Of a stretch of DNA of 64,000 nucleotides, positions 1 through 12,831 are shown in pieces. Source of the stretch: Trema orientale (lineage: Eukaryota > Streptophyta > Magnoliopsida > Rosales > Cannabaceae); the NCBI GenBank assembly GCA_002914845.1, contig JXTC01000241.1, positions 389,916 through 453,915 on the forward strand, read 5' to 3'. Position 1 is the first letter of the stretch. Each line of letters starts with the position of its first letter. The notes beneath the pieces are model-generated. The model was not told the DNA's origin. It made no database searches and worked only from the letters and a program-made list of their open reading frames with translations. The position numbers and the translations under genes were made by a program.

Positions 1-865
1 TTATTCTCCTTAATTTTGAAAATATTATACTCTTTTGCCAGTTAAATTTATTTAAAAAGTCAACTCAGAATATTAATTTTTAAAAATTTTTAATCTCAGT
101 GTATTATTTTACAGAGTCCAAACTTTATGTTTAAAATTGCATGATACACAAACCTTAGACTATATTTTTGCAGCTTAAGCTAACAAGAATAATAGAGAAG
201 GTATTAGATTTCATTATGTTTATAGATCTAGATTTAATTGTAGCTAGAATATAGTCTGAGCTAAGTAAAATACATTTAATGTATGTTTACCTATCCGTTA
301 TAGATAGCAAATAGAATGAGTAAATAAGTACTTCTCTTTCATGCTTGTTTAGTGTTCACATACTAATTAGAATAATGGAAAAGAATTAACCTTACTTAAT
401 TTCTCACATGTTGTTTCTTATTCTCATTTATTCTTTTTACACTTTTTTATTTTATTTTTTTTCACAGAATTAGTAAACATCACTTAAAACAATATGTCAC
501 AAAAGCTATTAAAAATAAAATATTGTGGGGTGGAATAATGCTATGGACACACGTAACATACACATAAAAGACATAATGATCTGACACATATTTAGAGCCA
601 CTCACAATTACGTGCACGTATTTAAAATATTATGGCCGATTAAAATTAATGACATACAATTATGTGTAGTGTATATTCTGTGAGCCTCTAGTATTTCTCT
701 CGTGGGGATGACGATATTGAACTTGTGACGCATGGAGATAAGAAAAACTGAAGATTGATAGTCAAAAGGTGCTGGCGAGAGAGAAGTGAAGAAGTAATAA
801 ACGCTAGCTATATATATATATACATAAAGAGACACAAACACCTCATCGAAGTTGGAGAGATCACA
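1..865 (+). promoter_or_regulatory. Upstream region of the FMO1-like gene, with TATA box and two TGACG motifs
   Basis: AT-rich DNA with no coding exon that I recognise. A TA-rich TATA-like stretch lies near 808-823, about 45 bp before the start codon at 866. Two TGACG motifs lie at 709-713 and 726-730, 17 bp apart start to start. TGACG is the core bound by TGA-class bZIP factors, but the spacing is wider than in the classic as-1 element. A regulatory role is inferred from motifs only. Confidence 0.4.
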
Positions 866-3800
866 ATGGAGAGACAGGTAGCCATAATTGGAGCCGGAAT
901 AAGTGGCCTTTTAGCATGTAAATACACACTCTCGAAGGGATTCCGGCCGATCGTTTTCGAGTCCCGAAGCGGGATCGGAGGCGTGTGGACCAAGACCATT
1001 GAAACCACCAAGCTCCAAACCCCGAAACCGCTCTACCAATTCTCCGATTTTCCGTGGCCGCCTTCGGTGGCAGAGCTGTTTCCTGACCAACATCAAGTCT
1101 TCGATTACATCGAATCGTATGCTCGCCATTTCGATTTGATCAGGTACATCAAGTTTGGCACAAGAGTTTGTAGCATCGAGTATCAAGGGCCGTCCGATGA
1201 AGAGATGGGGCGTTGGACTCATTGGGGTGGCCATGGAGGAGAGGCTTTTGGCTCCAATAATGGAAAGTGGGAAATAGCAGTAGAGAGCACCACCACCACC
1301 CAGGGCGTTCCCAATAATCAGGTATGGTAGTTGATAATTAATTAAGCACCTTTTAATCTCATATAGTTTTTATTAAATGGACGGCGTTTTATTATATTTT
1401 TTAAAGTTTGTTATCGGTATTTTAAGGAACAATATAATAATTTCACTTAAAAAAAAAGGAACAATATAATAATCTAATTTGGATAACTGGACTTGGTTAT
1501 GTTTAATGTTATAACTTAGTAAATATTTTTCTGGTCCGGGTCCTTTTTATTAATCTGTACGGATTTCAGGCAAATGAAAAGAGCGAGTCGCTATAAATAA
1601 AGTTTGGATTAGACATCCTACCGACAGAGAGAGTTGCCAAGAGAGCCGATTGAAAAAGAGACTTCAATAGTGTATCTTATTTTCCCCTCTCTGAAACATG
1701 AGAAAAGGATATATATTGAGGCATTGAGCTGAGAAAAGATTTTTTTCACAAAAAATATACCTCTTGTCAACTATCAGTCATATTATCATAGCGTATTCAC
1801 ATAAATAGTAATACACAATAGTTATAGGGTACTAATAGTATTTTTTTTAAAACATATGTATAGATATCAATTTGACCAATAAAAATTTATTATACATATT
1901 TTTTTAATTAAAAAATAAAAAAAAAATATTAATAATTACATCTTTTCATGTATTTCATAATAATCGTTAGATGATTGATCCAACGCCTAAAAAAAAATAC
2001 CTACATATAAGTTAAAAAGAAAAAATACCTACTGGATTAGCAACCATAGTTATATATATATATGGGAAAAAAAAAAAACTAGTAAATTTGGTTGGAATAA
2101 TATGATTACATGTGTCCAACAATATTAACTGACACCCGTAAAATAAGATCTAACACGTAGACAACTCAATTAGACTACTAGAGTTTAATGGGGTAAAGAT
2201 ATGTGGAGCGAGCGAGCGAGACGATTCACCACCCTCCGATAAACTCAGTTGCGTTGCAGACAATTATTTCTGGGGGAAAAAAAAACAAAAACAAACACTT
2301 TTTTGGGCGACTTTTGCTTAAATTAGGCCATAATGGCTAAGAGTCCATAATAATAATAATAATAATAATGATGCCTATTAGATACATGACCTCTAACAAG
2401 GGTAAATTTGACTAATAGTAATTGCTGGTATGACTGGTCACAATAAACATTACAGAAACATAGTCCTAAAAAGAGACATTTACTTGCAAATGGCCTTCAT
2501 CCCGTGCATTTCCCAGAAAAATTTGTACGGGCAACAGGGCTGGAAGTGTCTCTTTAGGCCCAACATATCAGGAAATAGAAGCAGCTAATGAGCTCACAGA
2601 CCCATCAAGCCCCACTGTAACCAAACTACTCTACAAGCCCAATAAGTCCTCAAATAATCACAAAACCCAAATTCTCCGACTCCTTTGGTTGCTGCAGTGG
2701 CAGTGCTTAGTGCTTACGAATGGTCCTAGTGAATGTGCAGGTTTACGTGGTGGACTTTGTGATCCTCTGCATCGGAAGATTCAGCGATGTCCCAAACATT
2801 CCAGAATTCCCTCCGAATAAGGGCCCTGACGTATTTCACGGCGAGGTCATCCACTCCAAGGACTACGCCGCCATGGATTACAAAATTGCCGCTGAATTTG
2901 TCAAAAACAAGAGAGTAACGGTCGTTGGTTTTCAGAAATCTGCACTTGACACTGCAATGGAGTGCTCCAACGCAAATGGTGAACTCTTGTAGTTTATGAT
3001 TTCATATACACATACATATATGTATGGACCATTATGCATGTATGCATGCATGCATGCATTGTCTCACAAGCGTTGATTTTGCAATGGCAGGATCGGAAAA
3101 TCCATGCACCGTGTTGTACAAAACTGAGCACTGGACTGTTCCTGATTATCTTCCGTGGGGCTTCCCTTTAGCTTATTTATACCTCAGTCGCTTCTCGGAG
3201 TTGCTTGTTCGTAAGCCCGGTGAAGGCTTTCTACTCTGCCTCCTGGCAACCATGCTTTCGCCTCTGGTAACCTATTTTTCTTTCGTTCCCTCTCTTTTAT
3301 ATATATAAATGTTAAAAGATCTTAATTATTGTAAATGTGTACTAACTTCCTAATTCTAGCTGATATGGTATGTGACCTTTTTCAGATGAAAAGTTTTGTA
3401 TTAACTGTTAGTATCTTTAATATCTTAAATATGTACTAAAAGTCAATTAAATGTGTACTGACTTCCTAATTCTAGCTGATATGGTATGTGACCTTTTTCA
3501 GATGAAAAGTTTTGTATTAACAGTTAGTATCTTCGATATCTTAAATATGTACTAAAAGTCAAATGCGTATGCGTTAGCTTAAGTTGATCTTTTTTGTCCC
3601 CCTGCAATCGAGCAGAGATGGGCATTCTCAAAATTTGTGGAGAGTCACATAAAGCATAAGCTTCGATTGGCCAAGTATGGAATGGTACCAAAGCATAGCT
3701 TTCATCAGGAAATCAATGCGTGTCTCATCTCGACTGTGCCCGAAAAATTCTACGACAGAGTGGAAGAGGGAAGCATTATTTTGAAGAAAGCTCCGAGTTT

Positions 3801-4825
3801 CGGATTCTGTCAAGAAGGTGTTTTGGTTGAAGGGGATGACACCCCAAGGAAGACAGATTTGGTCATTTTGGCTACTGGATTCAGGGGTGACAGAAAGCTC
3901 AAAGACTTGTTTGTCTCACCCACCTTTAAGGACTACATTGTCGGAGACCCCAAAGCAGCGGTGCCCCTCTACAGGTTAGCTTCTTTATCAAGCAAAGAAT
4001 TAGGATATTAATGTTTAAAAAAAAAAAAAAAAGGATAATCGAATTTGGGGACTACAAAGTTAATTAGGTTTAAGTACTATGAAACTCCTCACTATATGAT
4101 ACAGTCATTGAAATAAAGACCTGTAAAAGGAGTTTTTTCAATTGCAACTTGCGAGATCCGTAGTTTTGGAATCTGATTGATGAATTGTGGGAGAATCCAA
4201 TTCCTGTCCAGTCAGGGAGTTTGGAATGTGATCTTCATTACTAGGGACATTGACATGCTTTTATTGTATTCAACCTAAAAAATTGACACCATTAGATGGA
4301 AATCTACTTAGAAACAAACCACTTATTCCATTGCTTACTATTCATTGTCCTTTCCATTTACTTACTGTTTCAGCTCATCCCTTCGTTCCCATTACGGTTT
4401 AATAAACGTGCCAATAAAGTTCAACAATAAAACTGCTTATAAAATAATTGTAGTAGTTAAATATGCTTTCCATTTTCGTCAGGGAATGCATTCATCCACA
4501 AATTCCACAGCTGGCAGTGATCGGATTCTCAGAAAGTGTGTCGAACTTGTACACCTCAGAGATGAGATGCCGATGGTTATCGGAGCTCCTGGCCGGCACT
4601 TTTAAGCTACCGAGCATCAAAGAAATGGAGAAGGATGTGGGGAAATGGGACGAGTACAAGAAACGTTACTCTGCTCAGTACTACAGGAGATCGTGCATAG
4701 GTGCCCTCCATGTATGGTACAATGACCAGTTGTGCAAGGACATGGGATGGAACCCCAAAAGAAAGAAGGGATTCTTTGCTGAATTATTTGAGCCTTATGG
4801 ACCAACGGATTACATTTCCCCTTAA
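866..4825 (+). CDS. FMO1-type flavin-containing monooxygenase, 5 exons, 523 aa
   Basis: Exons: 866-1321, 2741-2978, 3091-3266, 3616-3974, 4483-4825. All introns are GT-AG and the phase closes to 524 codons including stop. The FAD-binding GxGxxG is GAGISG at residues 9-14. The FMO signature FxGxxxHxxxY is [11 protein letters not shown] at 184-194. The second nucleotide-binding site reads GFQKSALD around 215-222, the variant I recall from Arabidopsis FMO1 rather than a plain GxGxxG. LATGF at 375-379 matches the FMO LATGY-type motif. Length fits FMO1 (about 530 aa). Arabidopsis FMO1 N-hydroxylates pipecolic acid to N-hydroxypipecolic acid, the systemic immunity signal. This copy is clearly of that clade but diverged, so the substrate is inferred and it may be an FMO1-like paralogue. 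It is convergent with the MATE gene. Intron 1 carries a MITE and intron 3 a tandem duplication; neither disrupts the frame. Confidence 0.88.
1826..2045 (-). mobile_element. MITE, copy 1 of a TA-associated family, in FMO intron 1
   Basis: The right end (CTACTGGATTAGCAACC, then TA repeats at about 2050-2063) is the inverted counterpart of the left end of the element at 44535-44774. The interior (GTTAGATGATTGATCCAACG near 1967) matches that element in reverse orientation. The left terminal inverted repeat is degraded, so the left edge is approximate. It sits within an intron and is older or more decayed than copy 2. Confidence 0.6.
2348..2370. repeat. Trinucleotide microsatellite (TAA/AAT)
   Basis: About seven tandem TAA units within FMO intron 1. 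A simple sequence repeat, possibly length-variable. Confidence 0.8.
3333..3562 (+). repeat. 116-bp tandem duplication in FMO intron 3
   Basis: Two nearly identical copies, 3333-3448 and 3449-3562, differ at a handful of bases. Each begins AAATGTGTACT and ends near GTACTAAAAGTCAA. Both contain a pyrimidine tract followed by CAG (TGACCTTTTTCAG), so a potential cryptic 3' splice site is also duplicated. The true acceptor is at 3614-3615. Confidence 0.92.
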
Positions 4826-5538
4826 AATAAGCCTTGTTGTTTACCATTGAGAAATTCATTTGTCATTCAAATTTTATACTTTTTCCTTGTCCTGACCGTT
4901 TTCACTATACCAGCTATTGCAAAATGTGACCGAACTTTATAATAAAACAGACACTTAAAAATAATAAAGAAATGTTATTGACGAAGAAGTTGTGTCACAA
5001 CTTGGTTTTAAAATAAATGTCATTCGTAATCAACATCAAACCAGTAAACTAAAACTATAAATTACTGGAAAAAAAAAAAAAAAAAAAAACACTACTGGGC
5101 CTTCTAATCTTGTTTTTCTCTACCTTGTCATGACAATTGAAAGCAAGGTTGAGAATAATACTTGGTTGATGTCTTTGAAATTTCATTCACCTTCAGAATT
5201 TGCCGATCTCAACTGGCCAGCTGAAAAATAAGTAGGTTAAGCAGTTCTAAAGCCAAATACTGAAAACTGTAAGGTTACAACATATGATAAATAGTTAATC
5301 CATTATAATCAACACGTTAAAAGACATACAAGAGGTGGTGAAGCTGAAGTGTAGTATATAGAAGTTTCAGGTTTCAGGAATCTAGTTTTTGAGAAACCCA
5401 ATCAGCAGATCTATACAATGAGGAACAATGAAAATTACATGGAACAGTAAAAGGAGCAGTCAATCAACATGCTGAAAACAATTGTGAAATGCTAATTACA
5501 TAGCCAGTTAGCAGAACTCCAGAGTCCAAACGACAAAG
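4826..5538. other. Convergent 3' flanks of the FMO and MATE genes
   Basis: No coding exon recognised. The interval must hold the 3' UTR and polyadenylation sites of both convergent genes. A run of about 20 A lies at 5070-5089. I could not place either polyadenylation site. Confidence 0.5.
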
Positions 5539-8500
5539 TTATAGAGACAAATCTATACCAACCTCAAAACTCTGAAAGCCACTGTGCAGGAACCACCATG
5601 GTCCATTTTTCGACAGCAATCTGAAAATAAAAAAAAAATAAAAACCCACAAGAATGATTATAGTGATGACAATATTGGAAACTCGAGGAAAAAATGACAA
5701 TATTGGAAACTGAAAAGGAAAAAATGACAACAAAAATGGAGGCAATAAGTTAAGAGACAATGTAAAAAGCATGGAGAATAACAGATTCTATAGAAGTCGA
5801 AAAACGTAATTTGAATTTACCAGTATCTTATCTGCATTTTCAATATCTGGTATAATAATGAAACGCCAATTGGAGATTTTATACAATTATACTTGTGTTC
5901 CTGAATTTGGTTACAGGCACAAAAGTCGGTCACATCCGTAATAGATGATGGTACTGGACCATGGACTAAGATATTTCAATAGCCTTGTGATTAATAGATG
6001 TATTCAAATCCATTATCTTCTTTAGTTACAGCTCACATTGTTATTCAAAAAAGTTCAAAAAACTAAAAACTCATGCTTCATCGTATATAAAAGAAATTTA
6101 GCCATTTATTTGTTAGAAAATCTCCTCTCAATCATTGTATACATACCTGTAAAATCCAGCCACCACGCGCAAACCCATAAACAGAGTCAACCCCAACCAA
6201 ACCCCAGGAAGACCAATGAATGAAGGAGCATATAGCAAGAACGCGGAAGATATTGCTCCCACCACCATCTATGAACAAATCAACAATAGTCAAAATGTGC
6301 TTCGACCGAAAATAAGAACATTTCTGAGATTTTCAATAGCTCAACATACCATAGCACGGGCAGCATATGCAAAATCCGAAACACCATAATGGAGACCGTC
6401 AAAAACATAAGCAAGTGCGTTAAGAGGTTGACTAGCACTGACAAACTGTAACAGTTTTAAAGTATCACTATGAAGTCTATGTGCATGGCCAATTTACCCA
6501 AAGCCATATGGAAATAATTTGTGAGCAACAATGTTACAGACATACCAATACTCCAGTACCAACAATTCCTAGTACTTCAGCATCCTTGGTAAACAAACTA
6601 GCTAGTGAACCAAAAGATACACCCAAAATTGCAGACAAGGAAAGACCTGTGAGCAAGCCTACCTGGAATACATTTAAAATGGAGTCCTCAAAACTCAATG
6701 AGTGAAAACATTCATAAACTCGGCAAGAATCTCAAGGTGTAAGAAAACTTGAAATACAATTCACAGAGAAAAGAAGGGGGAGAGAGAGCTTACCTTCAAC
6801 ACATAGTGAACAATTTCTTTGACAGTCTTATGGTCACCTTTAGACAGATAACTTGCAGTCAAAGCCTGTAAGTAAACAAAAATCACAAGTCCCCATAGAT
6901 AAATCATGTGCAAGCACTTGCTAACTCAGCAGAGAGGGAAAAAAAATAAAAGCTAAAATATTGCAAACATTGACAGTTAACAGCAAAAAAGCACATTTAC
7001 GCTACCAATTTTACTTTCTTATTTCTCTATTCTGCAACTTATATTTATACATATATACACGCACTTTTTTACTTGGATTCAACCAAGACAGCATTACTTT
7101 GCCAAAACTAATGTCAAAAACAAGTGCAAATTTAGTAGGATCAAAACATCAGAATAAGCATTGATTTAAAAATAAATAAATAAAAAAAATTAGAAAAAAA
7201 AATTTGAACAATCATAAAATAATATAATTCAAAGAAAGAGATACCTGAGCAGATGCACCCAAAGCATCAACAAGAAGCGACACAGCCAACCATACTTGTA
7301 TGCATATCTGATGAGCAGCCATTGCAACCGGACCTTGACGAGCAGCCATTGATGTCCCCAATGTCATGGTCGTCAGAACAGCAAGAGTTCTTCCAAGAAG
7401 GAAACCACCTAGTTATAACACCCCGAAACTTGTAAAAGAAGCAATTAGGAATAAAATCTTAATAAATAAGAAGAAAAAAAGAGGTCATACGTGTCCAAAA
7501 CGGAGACACAGGTAATACTATTGCTAACAAAAGGAAAAGGGAACCATGAAATACAATATGGTTACATATGAACAGTTGTGGTTACTCTTAAGTTAATTAT
7601 TGAGACAAGAAAGCATCACCGTCATGCGGAAAACTGAACTTCAACCCCGTAAGCATTTTTCCTTTTTAAATATGAGGGGGAAAAATCAAGAAAAAAGTTC
7701 CAAATTTACCAGATTTTATGTATCCCCGAAATTGCAATGATCCCATCTTGGGAGGCAGTAGTATTGCTCTCTTATTCAGAGACCATAGCATTAAAAAGGT
7801 TATAATGTATCTGAAAGATAAACATTTAAGCGAGATCATATGTCAAGTAAGAGTCCCAACAATCCTTCAAAAATAAAATAAAAAAAGTAAAAGTAAAAGT
7901 AAAAGTCCCAACAAAGACATAATGGAAGTATATGTAAAGCTATTAAAAGAACACGTACTGAGACATAACTGTGGAAAGGGCTGCACCAGTTGCACCCAGT
8001 TGAAAAGAATACATGAGTATGGGAAACAAAACCACAGCTAATAGATTACCAATACCTGCATACACAGCAGCACGTGAATTAGAATGACGAATAAGTCTAC
8101 TTAGACCATATGCAAAAAGAACATGATGGCAACTAAGTGAAGACAAAATAGTGATATACGACCAACCATCTAGACTTTTATAAGTAAGAGAAATTACGAA
8201 CACTTGCCTATACATAAAACAGGAGTTTTTGTATCCTTAAACCCACGGAAAACTCCTTGAAGAGCCAAAGACACTACAACTGCAGGAGCACCAAGCGCCC
8301 TTAGTGAAAGAAAATGCTGAGCAGGAACACGCATGGGTGAATCCTAAAAAAAAATGATATTTAGAACTAAAAGCATTCTTATATTATGATTTATGTACTT
8401 GTATAAAGAAATCCAACATAAGAACTACAAGGGCTACAAAAAGAAAGCAAAATTACCCTAGCCTTACAAGAATGAGATTACCTAATTAAATAAAATAAAA

Positions 8501-10008
8501 TTACAGTACAGCAACCAAATATATAAAGACATCCTAGAAGGATGCGTCCGTGCATTAACACGCATGTAAAGGAGCATGCATGTATGTATATGTTCATGGA
8601 GAGAGAAGAGAAACCAGATAATTAACCAATATGACAGGTAAGTGAGTGCATAGGGCCTTACTGATGATATTCCCATGATATTTAGAAACAAGCCAGATCC
8701 AAAAGACAATGCTAAAGCCTCAACAATACCAATCATAACAGCTAACAGTAAAGCTGTGGATACCGAAGGTAATTGCTTTCTCTCCGCTACTTCATTAAAA
8801 GGTCTACCATTACCACTGTCTTCTAATGAGAGCTTCTCTGCACAACAATCAGTTCAAATTAGATAAAAGAGTGGTCATTCACACTCTCAACCTTGGGTTC
8901 AGAACAATATTTTTCTATACAAGAAATGAAATGGGAATTAAACCACGTCAAATTCACCTGAAGCAGAAGGATTATTTTCATTCTTTGCAATATCTTCAGC
9001 AACAAAGGAAGTCGCAACACTCAGAAGAGGAATATTAAATAGCTTTGAGATGTAGTTAAAGATGTTCACAGAAACACCTGCTGAACCCAACTCCAGAGAG
9101 CCTAAATTAAAAAAACAATGAAGAACACTAGAATTAGTCATAATATCACCTATAGTAGACAGAAATTAGGTTTTTGGCTATCGGTACATTCCTTTCTCAT
9201 CGACTTGAAGGAGGCATTAATGCTTTTCAACCACATACCTTAGCAACTGAAACTGAAAGCATATAAATTCGACTGTACAACTTGTAGAACAAAATCAACT
9301 AGTACTAATCAAGAAACTAAAATGGAATCAAAATTGCGGTCAATCAAGCAAGAGCGAGGAATCTTATATAAGTGAAAGAATCATACCTAATCTACCAATG
9401 TAAGCAGTCTCCATAAGCTGTGCTAAAGGATCAAGAGCTTGCCCCGCAAAGGCAGGTATAGAAAGCATCAAAATCTCACGCTTGACATCCGGGGAATTCG
9501 ACCGACTGCTAGGAAATTCTGCCAACTCACTATCACAAAGAGAAGAAGAACCATTGATGGGCCAAGAAAATACGAAATGAAATACAGAACCCTCAGAAAA
9601 AAGAAGTTAAAACTAACAAAAAGAAATATCAAGGTTGCAGTCTTACGGGGCACCATTGCCTCCACCATTAAGAGAATTCTCCTCTTGCAAAACCAATCTC
9701 TCCTCAACCTCAGAAGAACCGACACCACTGTCTGAACTCCATTGATTACCCACCACAGGGAAACCCTTCTTTCTGCGATGGGTCACCACTGGTTTCAACG
9801 ACAGTCTATGTCTTCCGGACAAATTGCAGCCCCCAGCAACATGTACATGGCCCAAGTTCTGCCTATTAAGAGCGAACAATTTACCAGAGTCACCGACTCT
9901 GCGCACCAAAGATATGGGCTTGTATTTTTCTGTGGTTTGGTTGCTTTTAGCTACTCTACTGGCTATTCCATTCGAAACGGAGCCGCCGCTGAATTGGGTA
10001 GCGGCCAT
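5539..10008 (-). CDS. DTX46: Plastid MATE transporter, DTX46/EDS5-homologue type, 13 coding exons, 603 aa
   Basis: Exons in transcript order: 9647-10008, 9387-9529, 8958-9101, 8662-8837, 8208-8343, 7959-8055, 7710-7810, 7245-7408, 6794-6865, 6546-6662, 6350-6445, 6147-6268, 5539-5620. Phase closes to 604 codons. The first exon is rich in Ser, Arg and Lys and poor in acids near its start, as for a chloroplast transit peptide. The MATE core starts near VKREILMLSIPAFAGQALDP. It continues through LFNIPLLSVATSFVAEDIAK, LRALGAPAVVVSLALQGVFR and MAARQGPVAMAAHQIC to FDGLHYGVSDFAYAA, in the order I recall for Arabidopsis DTX46 (559 aa). EDS5 exports isochorismate from plastids for salicylate synthesis; DTX46 is its close homologue. 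Substrate here is inferred. Twelve introns; the one after 8208-8343 uses a GC donor. Confidence 0.9.
5641..5735. repeat. Short direct repeats in the last MATE intron
   Basis: The motif ATGACAATATTGGAAACT occurs twice, about 36 bp apart, within the intron between coding exons 6147-6268 and 5539-5620, with a third partial ATGACAA copy. No effect on the coding frame. Confidence 0.6.
8200..8215 (-). other. GC donor with competing GT donor 6 nt upstream (MATE intron 5)
   Basis: On the coding strand exon 5 ends ...TTTTATGTATAG followed by GCAAGTG. A GC donor (GCAAGT) gives TPVLCIGIGN, matching the family residues TPVYCLGIGN. A GT donor 6 nt earlier (GTATAG) is also in frame but gives TPVLCIGN, losing two residues. 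The family comparison favours GC-AG. The exon boundary is at 8208 for GC or 8214 for GT. Confidence 0.75.
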
Positions 10009-10038
10009 TTTCTGCAGTTGTCGCTATCTCTTCCTGAA

Positions 10039-10073
<35 letters not shown>

Positions 10074-10600
10074 CGACTTTCGTTAGAACTGAAAAGATAA
10101 ACCTTTCAGGGTTTAGTATCAGAAAATATCTTATTGAATTCAAAGCAAATAAGAAAAAATGGCGAACATATAGAAAGATGGGTTGTTGTTAAAAATCAAT
10201 AAAATTCAGCTACAAGAAACCGAATTCCAAATTATAGTGAAAAAACAGAGCATATAGGAAAACATATATACATATGCACAATACAAAATACGAAGAGACC
10301 CACCAAGTAATCAAGATAAGAAAAAACTTAGTCTTAAGGGTAGATGCCTCAAAAACGCGAAAAAAAAAGTGTAAGGTGGAGAAACCGATAACAAAGAAGA
10401 GAAAGAATGCGCAGTCTGTTTGGTTTCCGGGAAAAGAAAATGGGAAAGAAGGAAGAGAAAAAGATAAGATAGCGAACCTGTAGATGAAGCGAATAGATTT
10501 AGATTCCGGAGAAGGGTGTCAGTCAGTAGAACAAGTAGGCGGAGACCAACAATGCCTCCGACGATGACTACACACAGTTTCTCTCTCGGTAAGAGGCTTT
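10009..10600 (-). promoter_or_regulatory. MATE 5' UTR with a probable intron
   Basis: A CAG acceptor after a pyrimidine tract (coding strand) lies at 10034-10036, 25 bp before the start codon. A matching donor context CTACAG/GTTCGC lies at 10477/10478. This suggests a 5' UTR intron of about 444 bp (10034-10477) and an upstream non-coding exon near 10478-10560. The intron contains a homopolymer of over 20 A (plus strand) near 10049-10073. Confidence 0.5.
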
Positions 10601-12831
10601 ACTTTCTTTTTTTTTTTTTTTTTTGAGAGGGATGGAGGCGGTTTCTATTATAATGTTTTTTTGGGAGTTTGGCAGAACTGTGTTAAAAAAAATAAAATAA
10701 AATTATACTTTACCCCTGGTTATACAAATTTTCTCACTTAACTCCTGACCCAAGAAAACAAATTTGAAGGAATAGGCAGAATCTGAAAAGGATTTTAAGA
10801 GTTTTGTTGAGCAATTTGAGGAGAGATATATGGATGGAGACAGAGTGTGCCCATAAACATTTCACAGGACCCGTTCTATTCATATACAACTACAAGCGTT
10901 ACATTTTCTAGTTTATGAAAAACTTGGTGGAATTTGAAGTTGTTAAAAGGAACTTCTTAATCCCCAAAAATTATTGAAAAAAAAAAAAAAACACTCTCTA
11001 AATCATTTTATGTAGTTGGCTAAGGTCATGGTGTTGCCGTCGGAGTTTTCAAGATCATGCCACATCAACTTTATACTTTTTTTCGATCCCTATCCAAAAA
11101 CAATGATATGTTATAATACAACAAAGAATTGGAACAAAAATAGAACAATAAAATAATTTCAAATATACTTTGTCTCGGCAAAATAATAAACAAATCAATA
11201 GCTTAGTAGATTGTAATGAAATGAAGAGGATTCCTCGGAATTTTTTTATGAGGGACTATCATTTGGAATATATACCTTGGGCATTCAATGTCGGATTCAC
11301 GGCTTATCATTTCATAAAGAGTATAAAATTAATCGATAATCGGTTAGTAGAGTCCAAAGCATTAGCAGAGTTCTCTAAAAGACAACAAATTTTCTCTTAA
11401 AGCATTCGGGAAAAAAAAAGACTGTTATGAAGTGCGAACATTCATTTGAGATTTGTATACATGTATCAATCTCTTGTTGATTGTTTAATCATACCAACCC
11501 CTAATTGATTGATTCACCAACTCATAATTAATTCCTGAATGTGTAATTTGTTTTCTTTTATTGGTTGTATTCTACCAAGTAGGAACATTTGTAGACTTTA
11601 AAAAACACAAAAATTAAAGAAAGGAAAAATAAGAAATATTATTTTCTTTATCTCTTTCAATAGTATTTCTCTCTTATTTAATTTTCTTTATGCAGTTTTC
11701 ATTATATTTTAGTTTTTAGATGCAAAATTGTTCATTAAATATTTATATTTGTGTTATATCGTATTTATGTTATCTATAGGATAGCAATTCCTAAAATTTA
11801 TAAACAAAGAAGACTATATATACGCACAATGCTAAATAAAAATAAAATAATAACAAAACTTGAAATTAGTATGAAGGCTTTTGTGAATTACAGTTAACAG
11901 TGAGCACGGATGAATCTTGAAGATAGAATTAAAAGACAGAGAAGTTTAGAATAAACAATTTGTAATTTTTGTATTTATAGAATTTTTTTCTTTGATAAAA
12001 GTATCTATAGAATTTTAAGTTTTACGTTTTGGCTTAAAAAAAAATGTGAACATAACTAATGCTACCAAAAATTTTAAAGAAATAAAAAAGAAAACAACAA
12101 CGGTATTTAAAAAAAAAAAATCAAAATAGAGAGTGATTGATTATTATTTATGAATTACTTAAATTAGAGACGACCATTTAAAAAAAAAAAAAAAAGATCA
12201 AAATACACAATAATTGGTTGTATTTATGGATAGTTTGATTATCTTATCTCCATTTTTCATTTTTCCTTTCTAGTTTTTATTTTAACTAAACAATCCTAAT
12301 TAAAGACGATATGTAAATATATTTTTTTGAACGTTTTTATTTGGTTAATGAGGTACCCTGGTCTTTTTCCTATTAAAGTCACTTAATTTGTAAGAGTAAG
12401 GCGGGCATTAACAATCTCAGGTATTAATTTTCACAACAGATGCCGGGTTAATTTGGGTTAATTTTTTATGAAAACTTGTATGTCAAGGTATTTTTCTCAT
12501 GTGATTCACCTGCAAAAAGTGAAAAATAAAACTAAAACCTACGTTAACAATTTCCAGGCCAAGTCTCTAACATTTGGTCCTGTGAGCTTCGTATACTGAT
12601 GGCTGTGAGAAAAACTAAAACAAAATCATCATCCGAAGTGGAAAGTTACTCTTTACTCTTAAAAATGGAGAGTTACTCATTCCCAGAAACCAAGTTCATT
12701 TTCTCTCAAGAAAAACAATTATTTTTCTTCAGCAATGACAAATCTAAATACATGAGACGCTCTGCTCAGATTCTAGTACAACAATTATATATTTTATTAA
12801 AAAAAATATAGAGCAGAAAATTAACTACGTC
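10601..12831. other. Intergenic region between the MATE and LysM genes
   Basis: AT-rich, with poly-A/T runs near 10610, 10980, 12110 and 12180. It holds the MATE promoter and the LysM gene 3' flank. A 76-codon open frame at 11170-11400 (+) was inspected; I recognise no family and see no splice context, so it is not called as a gene. Confidence 0.5.

Noticed and set aside
1322..4482. FMO gene as a pseudogene because frames are interrupted by stops
   Set aside because: All interruptions lie in introns; the five exons join in phase with all family motifs present.
11170..11400. 76-codon open frame (+)
   Set aside because: The composition looks protein-like and I considered an organellar insertion, but I could not place it in any family and found no neighbouring exon.
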